A stretch of DNA of 64,000 nt from Streptomyces paludis (lineage in GTDB: Bacteria > Actinomycetota > Actinomycetes > Streptomycetales > Streptomycetaceae): NCBI RefSeq assembly GCF_003344965.1, contig NZ_CP031194.1:496001-560000 (forward strand), given 5' to 3'. This document shows positions 1-7,253 of this stretch, piece by piece. The first letter of the stretch is position 1; the number at the start of each line of letters is the position of its first letter. Below the pieces are notes generated by a model. It was not told the DNA's origin. It ran no database searches and worked only from the letters and a program-made list of their open reading frames with translations. The position numbers and the translations under genes are program-made.

Positions 1-555
1 GTACGCAGCGATCACGCGATGGGCCTGGAGATGGCGGTGCGGCATCTGCACGAGCACGGCCACCGCAGGATCGGGCTGGTGCTGTCGAAGGGCAGCCCGA
101 CCTCGGCCCATCTCGCGCAGGGGTGGCACAAGGCGTGCGCGGAGCTGGATCTGCCGGGCGGGTTCGTGGTGCGGGAGAGCGTCGCCCTCGATGTGCCGGG
201 GCACCGGGAGATCATCAAGGGCATTCTGGACCGGTCCCGTTCGGCCCGGATCACCGCGCTGATCGTGCACAGCGATCCCGACGCGATGTCCATCGCCCAG
301 TACCTCACGGAGCAGGGCCTGAGCGTGCCCGACGACATGGCGATGGTCAGTTACGACGACGAGGTGGCCCATCTCGCGGAGCCGGCGATGACGGCGATCC
401 GCCCGCCCAAGTCGCGGGTGGGCCGGGTGGCGGTCGAGATGATGGTGTCCCGGCTGCGCGAAGGCCGGCGCCACCCGGCGCAGCGCGTTCTGGTCCTGCC
501 GGAGCTGGTCCTCCGTAACTCGTCGGTGCCGAGGGCGGGGGGTGCCCGGCCGTAG
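1..555 (+). CDS. LacI/GalR-family transcriptional regulator, C-terminal part
   Basis: The reading frame is open from the first base, so the N-terminal helix-turn-helix lies outside the window; 184 residues remain. What is visible is the second half of a periplasmic-binding-protein-like sensor domain: a stretch ending HEHGHRRIGLV (start of a lobe), an SDPDAMSIAQYL segment where such regulators have the effector-contacting turn, and MVSYDDEVAHLAEPAMTAI, which matches the D-D-x-P-x-(L/M)-T-x-I pattern of the family. It is convergent with the heparinase-like gene, the stop codons lying about 28 bases apart. It may control that gene, because AATGTTCG repeats sit at the start of the lyase gene, but this is inference. 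The family call is secure; the effector is unknown. Confidence 0.88.
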   Translation, partial: VRSDHAMGLEMAVRHLHEHGHRRIGLVLSKGSPTSAHLAQGWHKACAELDLPGGFVVRESVALDVPGHREIIKGILDRSRSARITALIVHSDPDAMSIAQYLTEQGLSVPDDMAMVSYDDEVAHLAEPAMTAIRPPKSRVGRVAVEMMVSRLREGRRHPAQRVLVLPELVLRNSSVPRAGGARP

Positions 556-583
556 GGGTAGGGCAGCGGGGGGCCCGGCCGGG

Positions 584-2584
584 TCAGTGGGCGCGTTCGA
601 TCCGGACCCGGAGGGGCGGGTGGGGTGCTCGGCCGGGCGTCCGGGACGGGCCGGTGCGCAGGGTCAGCCTGGTCAGCCGCTCGCCCCAGGAGCGGCGCAG
701 CAGCGGGTCCTCCAGCGGCTGTTCCTCAAGGACGGCGGTCAACAGCGCGGCGTCCCAGGTCAGTTGGAGCGCGCCGCCGCCGGCCGTGGCGACCACGGCC
801 CGGCCTTCGTGGAGCCGGACGTCACCCGCGATCACGTGCGACAGACCGAGCGTGCCGGAGGTGCCGTCGGGTCCGGGGGCCGGTTCGTCCGTGACGACGA
901 TGTGCGCGGGGGCGGCGGCGGTGGCCCGTATCAGCGTGACGGTCCGGCGCAGCGCGCCGAGCAGGCCCTCGGGGTAGGCGTGCGCGAGGTCGGCGGACCA
1001 CTCGGTGGCGGGGCCGCCGGTCTCGGCGCGTACGTCGCGGGCGCGGTACGCGGCCCCCGGGCGCTGGCCGCTGCCGGGCTGGGGGACGTTGTGCCAGGCG
1101 CTGCGCAGCGGCCAGGCGTGGTAGCGGCCGGGGCCGAAGCTGGAGGCGGTGTAGGTGGGCTGCCCGATGTCGACGATCACGGGCTCGCCGTCGAGGGCGA
1201 CCCAGTAGGTGCCGACGTCGAGATGGTTGTGGCGTTCGTCGTTGTGACCGCCCTTGACGGCGAGGGCGAGCCCTTCGGCGGTGCCGGCGCGCTCGCGGGT
1301 GACGAGCACCTCCACGCGGGGCAGCCAGACGTCGCGGGGCAGCCAGGCAGCGTTGCCCGCGTTGTCGGGGGAGGTCGCGGTGGCGGCGGTTGCGGTGGCG
1401 GCGCGCCAGGTGGGGTCGGTGAGTCCGGCCAGCGCGCGGCCGAGGCCGTCCTCGTGGCTCGCGGTGACGCCCCGCGCCAGGCCGCGGGCCAGCGCGTGGC
1501 CGCTGACGGCCGGGTCGCCGAGCCGGGTGCCCCAGCGGAACAGGACATGCCAGGGCTGCTCGTCGGGGAGCCGGGCCGGGGCGTCACCGACGTTGACGTA
1601 CCACGCTCCGCCGAAGTGCATACGGTACGGGTAGCGCACGACCTCGGCGAGTACGGGCAGGTCGCGGGCGTCGCACTCCGGACCGCCGACGGCGGCGAGC
1701 AGATCGAGCGCCTCCAGCAGCCGGCAGGCGCCGAGCCACCAGTAGGCGACGCCCTCGTCCACTCCGCCGTCGTCGGGCAGCACCTGGGCGAAGAGGTCGA
1801 GGCCGCGGACCACCAGCCGGACGATGTCGGCGCGTTCCTCCTCGCCTTCCTCGTTCTCCGCGTCGTCGTCGCCGAGCAGGAGGGCGGCGGTCAGCACCGC
1901 GCCGTGCACCCACGGGTTCCAGTTGTGGGCGTCGCCGTCGAGGCCGATCCAGTGCCAGTCCCTGATCCGCCGGAAGGGGTCGAGGACGCGCAGACGGACC
2001 TCGCGCCGGATCCTGCGCCGCAGCCCGGGGACGCGCTCGTCGAGGCGGGGCCCCAGGACATGGTCGGCCCAGGCCAGCAGCGAGGCGACCTCGGCGGCGC
2101 CGAGGTCGAGGAACGGCTCGTCGGGGTCCGGCAGGTTCTCGCCGCGCGCGGTGGTGAAGCGGTCGTGCGGCGCCCAGCACCAGGTGCTCGCCTCGGCGAG
2201 CGCCATGAGCGCGTCGGCCGCCGCGTCGAGGTACGGGGCGGCGCCGGGCGGTGCCTGCGCGGGCGCGGACTCCCCGGTCAGCACCGCCGCGAGGACGAAC
2301 AGCGAGGTACGGTGCCGCAGCGCGCCGGCCTCGCTCTCGTACGCCGTCCGCACCCCGTCCCGGAAGGCGCGCGCCCAGTCGGACGCGCGCAACACCGGTG
2401 CCGGACGGGCGAGTTCCGCCTCCGCCGCGGTGAGGAGCGCGGTGCGGGTGCCGGCGTCCACCGTGTCCCAGACCCCTCGGTCGGTCACCGGCGGGACGGG
2501 CACGCGCCGGGGCGCGTCCCGCAGCCGCTCGCCGAGCCCCTTCACCTGAGCAATGTTCGCTACCGTTCGAAAATGTTCGTTCAC
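584..2584 (-). CDS. Heparinase II/III-family polysaccharide lyase-like protein
   Basis: A 666-residue protein. The N-terminal ~330 residues are helix-rich and contain WHWIGLDGDAHNWNPWVHGA, which resembles the alpha/alpha toroid of polysaccharide lyases. The C-terminal half carries the heparinase II/III signature region GGHNDERHNHLDVGTYWVAL followed by VIVDIGQPTYT; the histidines and asparagine there correspond to the active-site or metal region of the family. The predicted role is eliminative or hydrolytic cleavage of a uronic-acid polysaccharide. I see no convincing signal peptide, so it may act on imported oligosaccharides. The GTG start at 2584 is chosen because a -10-like CATACT lies 7 nt upstream, implying a leaderless mRNA. 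The first codons (AAC GAA CAT TTT CGA) are unusually AT-rich for this genome. The substrate cannot be told from sequence. Confidence 0.85.
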   Translation of the reverse strand: MNEHFRTVANIAQVKGLGERLRDAPRRVPVPPVTDRGVWDTVDAGTRTALLTAAEAELARPAPVLRASDWARAFRDGVRTAYESEAGALRHRTSLFVLAAVLTGESAPAQAPPGAAPYLDAAADALMALAEASTWCWAPHDRFTTARGENLPDPDEPFLDLGAAEVASLLAWADHVLGPRLDERVPGLRRRIRREVRLRVLDPFRRIRDWHWIGLDGDAHNWNPWVHGAVLTAALLLGDDDAENEEGEEERADIVRLVVRGLDLFAQVLPDDGGVDEGVAYWWLGACRLLEALDLLAAVGGPECDARDLPVLAEVVRYPYRMHFGGAWYVNVGDAPARLPDEQPWHVLFRWGTRLGDPAVSGHALARGLARGVTASHEDGLGRALAGLTDPTWRAATATAATATSPDNAGNAAWLPRDVWLPRVEVLVTRERAGTAEGLALAVKGGHNDERHNHLDVGTYWVALDGEPVIVDIGQPTYTASSFGPGRYHAWPLRSAWHNVPQPGSGQRPGAAYRARDVRAETGGPATEWSADLAHAYPEGLLGALRRTVTLIRATAAAPAHIVVTDEPAPGPDGTSGTLGLSHVIAGDVRLHEGRAVVATAGGGALQLTWDAALLTAVLEEQPLEDPLLRRSWGERLTRLTLRTGPSRTPGRAPHPPLRVRIERAH
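2552..2579. promoter_or_regulatory. Direct repeat AATGTTCG x2, candidate operator
   Basis: AATGTTCG occurs at 2552-2559 and again at 2572-2579, exactly 20 bp apart (about two helical turns), with a TTCGAA palindrome between them. The repeats lie in the first codons of the lyase gene, just downstream of its likely transcription start. They force rare codons (TTT, CGA, GTA, ATT), which suggests constraint on the DNA rather than the protein. An operator for the neighbouring LacI-type regulator is an inference. Confidence 0.4.
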
Positions 2585-2591
2585 CTGGGTG

Positions 2592-2597
2592 AGTATG
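2592..2597 (-). promoter_or_regulatory. Candidate -10 element (CATACT) of the lyase gene
   Basis: On the minus strand CATACT is followed by 7 nt and then the GTG start, the spacing expected for a leaderless transcript. No convincing -35 hexamer is seen, and no ribosome binding site precedes the GTG. Confidence 0.4.
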
Positions 2598-2649
2598 GCG
2601 CTTTACCGTGCGCGCGGCGATGTCATATGGGACACGTGCCCCGGGCGGG

Positions 2650-3546
2650 TCAGCCGGAGCGCGGGACGTAGTAGGGCCGGTTGTGGGCGGCGACGGGGGC
2701 CGACTGGTACGTCCACACCCCGGCGGGCGAGGCGCTGCCGACGAGGGCGGTCAGCTCGGCGCCGATGGCGGAGTCCGGGTCGTGGACGGTCAGCTCGACC
2801 CGTTCCACCCGCTCCGCCGCGTCCGCCGCGCCGGTCAGCGAGGCGTACTGGTAGGGCTGGTAGACGTTCATGGGACCGGCCAGCGGACGGCCGTCCGGAT
2901 CGGTGCCGTAGCCGGTGATGGGGGTGTTGTTGACAAGGGTGCGCGGCAGCCCGGTCAGGTCCGCCGAGAAGGAGAACAGCGCCCCGTCCTCGCCCTTGCA
3001 CGCGACGGTCCAGATGTCGCCGGCCGGGCCGTTGAGGGAGGGGAGGGTCGTCTCGAACCGGGCGGGGTACTTCGGCTCCCCGTACAGCTTCGTACCGGCC
3101 TCGATGGCCAGCGGGTTGTCGCACAGCACGTGGAGGCGGGCGATACCGAGCAGCTTGGTCTGGTCGTGGCCGTGGGCGTACTGCTCGTACGAGAGACGGG
3201 CGAGACGGTCGGCGCAGGCGGTGGGGTACGCGACGATGCTGTACTCGATCTCCTGGGTGATGCCGCCGCCGTTCGGGTACTGGGCGAAGTACAGCTGGTA
3301 GTTGAGGGTGACACAGGCCCGTCCCCCGAACTCGGCCGCGCTCAGGTCCGGATGGTGTTCGGCGAGGGCCTTGCGCACCGGGGCGGGGTCGACCAGATAG
3401 TCGAGCCCGATGTTGTGCAGGGCCCCGTAGTGGAAGGGGAGTTGGTACGGGGCGGCGACGGGCGGCAGGGAGAGCGTGTCGGTGTTGTTGTGAGCGGTGT
3501 TGTGAGCGGTCTCGCCTGTTGTGTCGTCGGCCGTGTTGTCCGTCAT
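2650..3546 (-). CDS. Acetoacetate-decarboxylase-like superfamily protein
   Basis: A 298-residue protein with a Thr/Asn/His-rich N-terminal ~25 residues and then a single domain. The segment NPLAIEAGTKLYGEPKYPA resembles the (A/S)xxxGxxxxGxPK region of the acetoacetate decarboxylase superfamily, and EIEYSIVAYP resembles an upstream strand of that fold. No lysine can be assigned confidently as the catalytic Schiff-base residue, so decarboxylase activity is not claimed. Its ATG overlaps the stop of the GMC oxidoreductase gene by 4 nt (ATGA), so the two are translationally coupled and probably act in one pathway, for instance on the product or lactone made by the dehydrogenase. This is the last gene of a three-gene operon. 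The fold assignment is tentative. Confidence 0.55.
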   Translation of the reverse strand: MTDNTADDTTGETAHNTAHNNTDTLSLPPVAAPYQLPFHYGALHNIGLDYLVDPAPVRKALAEHHPDLSAAEFGGRACVTLNYQLYFAQYPNGGGITQEIEYSIVAYPTACADRLARLSYEQYAHGHDQTKLLGIARLHVLCDNPLAIEAGTKLYGEPKYPARFETTLPSLNGPAGDIWTVACKGEDGALFSFSADLTGLPRTLVNNTPITGYGTDPDGRPLAGPMNVYQPYQYASLTGAADAAERVERVELTVHDPDSAIGAELTALVGSASPAGVWTYQSAPVAAHNRPYYVPRSG

Positions 3547-5414
3547 GGTGTGTCCGTCTCCTCGGGGGTGGTGGGGCCGGGGGCCGCCGCGCGGAGTGTG
3601 ACGCGCGCCCCGGACAGCTCGCGGTGCATCCGTTCGGCGCTGCGCAGGGTGATCGCCGCCATGGTGAGCGTCGGGTTGGACGTACCGAGGGAGGGCATGC
3701 TGCCGCAGCCCACCACATAGAGGTTGGGGTGGTCCCAGGCGCGCTGCCAGGAGTCGACGACGGAGTCGGCGGGCCGCTCGCCCATGATGTGGGTGCCCGC
3801 GCCGTGGCCCGCGCCGCGGTAGGCGTAGGGCCGGCCGCCGTACTCGAACCAGCCGGGCTGGGACGGGCCCGCCGCGTACGTACTGTGGTCCTCGGCCCCG
3901 AGCAGCGCGAAGATCTCGTCGGACACCGCCTTGGCCGCGGCGATGCCCCGCTTCACATGGTCGGACAGGTCATAGGTCAGCACGGGGCGCGGATCGCCCA
4001 GCGGGTCGCGGCGGCGCGGATCGAGGGTCACGCGGTTGGCGGGGTCGGCGCTCTGCTCCATCTCGAACTGCAACGCGAACTGCCGCCCGACCCGGTCCCC
4101 GACCGCCTGTCGCAGCTCCGCGCCGAAGAGCCCGCCGCGCAGCAGGGCGGCGACCTCGTGGCCGGGCGGGCCCACGGCCCAGGTCCAGCCCCAGTTGCCG
4201 ATCTCCACCCGGAAGGGGGCGCGCGCGGCGCGGGCGGGACCGAACCGGAAGCCCTCCAGACCGGATGTCGAACCGGGCCCCCGGTAGGGTCCCGTCCGCT
4301 GCGGCAGAAGACCCCAGGTGAGCAGGACCGGGTGGTCCATCAGATTCCGGCCCACCTGGTCGCTGGAGTTGGCCAGTCCGGAGGAGAGCAGGAGCCGGGC
4401 GTTCTCGATCGCGTGCGCGGCCAGTACGACCAGGGAACCGCGCGCCGTGTGCCGGGTGACGGAGGCGGGCCGGGCGGGGTCGTCGTAGCGTCGGTACTCG
4501 ACCCCGGTGATACGGCCGGACGGGTCGGCCAGCAGCCGGCCGGCCACCGCGCGGGTGAGGAGGGTGACGCTCGGCCCCCAGCGGCGCTGGGTCCGGCGCG
4601 GGGTGTACTTCGCCCCGGTGGGACAGACCGGGATACAGCTGGCGCTGCCCTCGCAGACGGGACCGTGCTCCTCGGTGGCGGCGCTGTTGCGCGCCTGGGG
4701 CGTGCCGACGACGCGTAACTCGACATCGCGCGGATACGAGGGATCCGTGATCTTCCGCCCGTCGAGCCGCTCGGCCAGCAACCGGTCCACTTGGCTCGCG
4801 GGTAAGGGGCGGTGGGCGAAGGCGTAGCCGTCCGCGAGCGGCAGTCCGACCAGCTCGCGCTGTTCCACCGGGTCGGCGGCGACGCCCAACTCGTGCTCCG
4901 CGGCACGGTAGTACGGCTCCAGCTCCTCGTAACCGATCGGCCAGTCCCGGCCGTAGCCGAAGTCCGCGGTACGGAAGTCCTCCGGGTGCATGCGCGGGGC
5001 CAGGCCCGTCCACGCCGTACCCGTACCGCCGTTGACCCGGAGATAGCCGCTCGCGTACGGCAGGGGGCCGTCCTGGACGAGGTGCCCCGCGGCCCGGTAC
5101 CCGCCACCGGTCCGGCCGCCGAGGTCCAGTACGTCGGGCGACGGCACCAGGGGGTTACCGGCGATCGCCGCGCTCGGGACCTTCGCCCGCGCGGACCGGA
5201 AGCGTTCCGCGTCGACCGCGGGCGCCCCGTCCGGGCCGTCGTCGTCGCCCAGCCCCGCCTCCAGGACCAGGACACGCCAGCCGCGGTCGCCGAGCTGCCG
5301 CGCCACCAGCGATCCGGCGACGCCGGCGCCGACGACGATCACATCGTGGTGCGCGTCGTGATGCGTGCCGTGATGCGTGCCGTGATCCGTTTTATGGTCC
5401 CCGCCGTCGGTCAC
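3543..5414 (-). CDS. GMC-type FAD-dependent sugar/alcohol dehydrogenase, catalytic subunit
   Basis: A 623-residue GMC-family oxidoreductase. The ADP-binding motif GAGVAG is at residues 29-34, followed by VLVLEAG. The segment CEGSASCIPVCPTGAKY (C-x6-C-x3-C) matches the cysteine motif that binds a [3Fe-4S] cluster in three-subunit FAD glucose/fructose/sorbitol dehydrogenases. The C-terminal GMC domain is complete (GTHIMGERP, VVGCGSMPSLGTSNPTLT). The GTG at 5414 is chosen as start because it overlaps the stop of the small-subunit gene as GTGA; the frame further upstream is antisense-like filler. Residues 7-24 form a His/Asp/Thr repeat from a 12-bp DNA repeat. No signal peptide is seen. It probably transfers electrons from a sugar or polyol to a carrier that is not encoded here. 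Confidence 0.9.
   Translation of the reverse strand: MTDGGDHKTDHGTHHGTHHDAHHDVIVVGAGVAGSLVARQLGDRGWRVLVLEAGLGDDDGPDGAPAVDAERFRSARAKVPSAAIAGNPLVPSPDVLDLGGRTGGGYRAAGHLVQDGPLPYASGYLRVNGGTGTAWTGLAPRMHPEDFRTADFGYGRDWPIGYEELEPYYRAAEHELGVAADPVEQRELVGLPLADGYAFAHRPLPASQVDRLLAERLDGRKITDPSYPRDVELRVVGTPQARNSAATEEHGPVCEGSASCIPVCPTGAKYTPRRTQRRWGPSVTLLTRAVAGRLLADPSGRITGVEYRRYDDPARPASVTRHTARGSLVVLAAHAIENARLLLSSGLANSSDQVGRNLMDHPVLLTWGLLPQRTGPYRGPGSTSGLEGFRFGPARAARAPFRVEIGNWGWTWAVGPPGHEVAALLRGGLFGAELRQAVGDRVGRQFALQFEMEQSADPANRVTLDPRRRDPLGDPRPVLTYDLSDHVKRGIAAAKAVSDEIFALLGAEDHSTYAAGPSQPGWFEYGGRPYAYRGAGHGAGTHIMGERPADSVVDSWQRAWDHPNLYVVGCGSMPSLGTSNPTLTMAAITLRSAERMHRELSGARVTLRAAAPGPTTPEETDTP
5346..5393 (-). repeat. 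12-bp coding repeat encoding a His-rich N-terminus
   Basis: Tandem 12-bp units (GTGATGCGTGCC and variants on the plus strand) encode repeated HHGT/HHDA residues directly ahead of the FAD-binding motif of the GMC dehydrogenase. Such a repeat can change copy number by slippage without breaking the frame. Confidence 0.6.
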
Positions 5415-5875
5415 CGGACCCCGCCTCCCGCCGCAGCCGCAGTGGCCGGAGGGGCGGCCCAGGTGCCGTAGCCGGGCCGCCCCGCGCCGGGCGCGTGACC
5501 GCCCAAGCCGCGCCAGACCAGCCCACGGGAGTAGGCACGCCCCGACAGCAGCCGGGGCGCCGGACCGCCCTCGTCGGCCGCGAGGCCCGGCCACTCCCCC
5601 ACGTACCAGAGATGGCACACGGCCCGTGCCAGTTCCGCCAGCGACTCGTCCTCGGCCAGCGCGGCGCGCGCGTCGGCCGCCGGACCGGTCAGTCTGTCCA
5701 GCAGCTCGGCGTAGAGGGGCGGTTCGGCACACCGGGTCACGAACTCCCGGTAGCTCTCGGCCATACCGGTCTCCGCGAGTTCGGCGGTGTCGAACCCCGT
5801 CAGCACCGCCGAGGCCGCCACGAACCGCTCGGCCGCGCGCCCCGGCCGGCCGGCCTCGTGCCCTGGAAGCGCCAT
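5411..5875 (-). CDS. Sugar dehydrogenase small (gamma-type) subunit
   Basis: A 154-residue protein resembling the small subunits of membrane-type FAD sugar dehydrogenases (gluconate 2-dehydrogenase subunit 3 / sorbitol dehydrogenase small-subunit group). Matching features are FVAASAVLTGF near the N-terminus, AVCHLWYVGEW in the middle and SGRAYSRGLVWRGLGGHAPG near the C-terminus. Family members usually carry a twin-arginine signal that exports the catalytic subunit with them. None is visible here, so this complex may stay in the cytosol. It is the first gene of the operon and its stop overlaps the GTG of the catalytic subunit by 4 nt. Its likely role is to stabilise the FAD subunit. Confidence 0.72.
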   Translation of the reverse strand: MALPGHEAGRPGRAAERFVAASAVLTGFDTAELAETGMAESYREFVTRCAEPPLYAELLDRLTGPAADARAALAEDESLAELARAVCHLWYVGEWPGLAADEGGPAPRLLSGRAYSRGLVWRGLGGHAPGAGRPGYGTWAAPPATAAAAGGGVR

Positions 5876-6120
5876 CGCCCCACCCCTTCTCGGGTCATCC
5901 CACCGGACCGCCGCCGGACCGCGCCCTTCAGCCCGGCCCGTCAGCCCGCATCCCTACCTCCGTACCGGCCGGTTCATGCGCCGGCGGCTCACTGTGATCG
6001 GGGAAAGCCAAATGGTAATATCATGCCCGTTCCAACAATTTTAGAGGGTTTCTCAAGCCGAATGCTTCACAGTCATCACCGACGAAAAAGCTGACGGCCA
6101 AGCGGCGTTCGGGAGCAGCT
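5876..6120. other. Divergent intergenic region with AT-rich leader of the cold-shock gene
   Basis: A 245-bp region between the dehydrogenase operon and the cold-shock gene. Its right half is markedly AT-rich for this genome, for example AAATGGTAATATCATG and CAACAATTTTAGAG. TAATAT at 6016-6021 is a good -10 candidate, which would give a leader of roughly 95 nt. A GGGAG ribosome binding site lies just before the ATG at 6121. No clear -35 is seen. Confidence 0.45.
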
Positions 6121-6555
6121 ATGGATTTGGGCAGAGTTATTCGGTTCGATCAGGTAAAGGGTTATGGATTCATCGCGCCGGAATCCGGCGACGAGGATAT
6201 CTTCCTGCACGTCAACGACCTGCTCGACGACAAGCACCTGATCAAGCCCGGGATTTCGGTCATGTTCGAGGTCGAGGAGGGCGACCGGGGGCTCAAGGCA
6301 TCGGCCGTTCGCATTGCCGAGGACCGGCACGCACCCGCGGCCCGGCCGGCCCGGAGCGGGAATTACACCAAGGCACAGAACAGCGACGAGGAATTCTCGG
6401 AGGAACTCTGCGAAGTCATTTCGCAGGAGAAGTACCTCCAGGAGATCACCGAAGTCCTGCTCACCGTCGACCCGAGCCTGACCGGCAAGCAGATTCTCGC
6501 GGCCCGTAGCGCGCTGGCCGAGATCGGCAGGAAGTACGGCTGGGTCGAGGACTGA
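6121..6555 (+). CDS. Cold-shock-domain protein with C-terminal extension
   Basis: A 144-residue protein. Residues 1-65 are a cold-shock OB-fold with RNP1-like KGYGFI at residues 13-18 and RNP2-like IFLHV at 27-31, predicting single-stranded RNA/DNA binding. Ordinary cold-shock proteins stop near 67 residues. Here a basic, Ala/Pro-rich linker leads to a second, helical ~65-residue region (SEELCEVISQEKYLQEITEV ... SALAEIGRKYGW) that I do not recognise. The early codons use GTT, ATT, GGT, TAT and GGA, more AT-rich than neighbouring genes, which may keep the start region unstructured. It has its own leader and a strong terminator, so it is probably monocistronic. It could be an RNA chaperone with a partner-binding tail. 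Confidence 0.85.
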   Translation: MDLGRVIRFDQVKGYGFIAPESGDEDIFLHVNDLLDDKHLIKPGISVMFEVEEGDRGLKASAVRIAEDRHAPAARPARSGNYTKAQNSDEEFSEELCEVISQEKYLQEITEVLLTVDPSLTGKQILAARSALAEIGRKYGWVED

Positions 6556-6562
6556 CACCGTC

Positions 6563-6592
6563 GCCCGGCCGCCGGACTCCCGGCGGCCGGGC
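6563..6592 (+). terminator. Strong hairpin terminator after the cold-shock gene
   Basis: A perfect 13-bp G/C stem (6563-6575 with 6580-6592) and a 4-nt ACTC loop, starting 7 nt after the stop codon. No U-tract follows, as is usual in Streptomyces. Confidence 0.85.
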
Positions 6593-6667
6593 ACAAGCTG
6601 CTGGGCACAGGCTGCTGGGCTCAAGCGGCCGGGCACAGCCGGGCACAAGCCGTTTGGGCACAGCCGC
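6592..6667. repeat. Degenerate short tandem repeat around GGGCACA
   Basis: Directly after the terminator, GGGCACA or close variants recur about every 10-17 nt, five or six times (units such as GCTGCTGGGCACAGGC, GCCGGGCACAAGC, TTTGGGCACAGCC). The units are too short and irregular for a CRISPR array, and no protein frame explains them. Confidence 0.55.
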
Positions 6668-6720
6668 CGCGGCGCGGAAATCGCTCGCCGGGCGGGCCGG
6701 CGCTCTGCTTGGCTCGTGCG

Positions 6721-7188
6721 ATGAGCGATATCCACATACGTGCCGCCGGCCCCTCGGACATCGGAGCCGTACTGCGGTTCTGGCGTGACGCCGCGGAGGG
6801 CACGAGCATCAGCGACGATCACGACGGAATGGCCCGGCTCCTCGCCCGGGATCCCGGGGCGCTGCTTCTCGCGGAGCGGGACGGCCTTCTCACCGGGACC
6901 GTGATCGCCGGTTTCGACGGCTGGCGGTGCCATCTCTACCGGCTCGCGGTCCACCCGGACCACCGGCGGCGCGGAATCGGCGGGGCGCTGCTCGCGGCGG
7001 CCGAGGAGCGGTTCGCCGGGCTGGGCGGGCGGCGCGCGGACGCGATGGTGCTGGACCGCAACGACCTGGCGCGGCATGCGTGGCGGGCGGCCGGGTACGG
7101 ACCCGAGGAGCAGTGGACGCGCTGGGTGAAGCCGCTGGGCGCCGGCCCGGGGGTGTCTCCGGGCCCGCGCCCGGCCGGCAACGGCTGA
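6721..7188 (+). CDS. GNAT-family N-acetyltransferase
   Basis: A 155-residue single-domain GNAT enzyme, predicted to transfer an acetyl group from acetyl-CoA to an unknown amine. Motif A is clear: LYRLAVHPDHRRRGIGGALL contains the R-x-x-G-x-G/A pyrophosphate-binding loop. Motif B is represented by MVLDRNDLARHAWRAAGY. The ATG at 6721 is preferred over an upstream in-frame TTG at 6709 because conserved GNAT sequence (IHIRAAGPSDI) starts right after it. A clear ribosome binding site is lacking. It stands alone, 65 bp upstream of the CBS membrane protein pair. Substrate unknown. Confidence 0.86.
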   Translation: MSDIHIRAAGPSDIGAVLRFWRDAAEGTSISDDHDGMARLLARDPGALLLAERDGLLTGTVIAGFDGWRCHLYRLAVHPDHRRRGIGGALLAAAEERFAGLGGRRADAMVLDRNDLARHAWRAAGYGPEEQWTRWVKPLGAGPGVSPGPRPAGNG

Positions 7189-7253
7189 CGGCCGCCGTCG
7201 CGCGGTCCGCCGTCCGCTGACCGATCATGGGACGGACGGACAGGGGTGAGCCG

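Noticed and set aside
542..2671. Long plus-strand open frame opposite the heparinase-like gene
   Set aside because: Gly/Arg/Pro-rich composition, no motif, exactly antisense to a well-supported protein; a typical high-GC shadow frame.
5415..5732. N-terminal extension of the GMC dehydrogenase
   Set aside because: Overlaps the small-subunit gene, is Arg/Gly-rich, and the GTGA overlap at 5411-5414 gives a better start.
6592..6667. CRISPR-like array
   Set aside because: Units are about 7-16 nt, irregular, without unique spacers of constant length and without cas genes.
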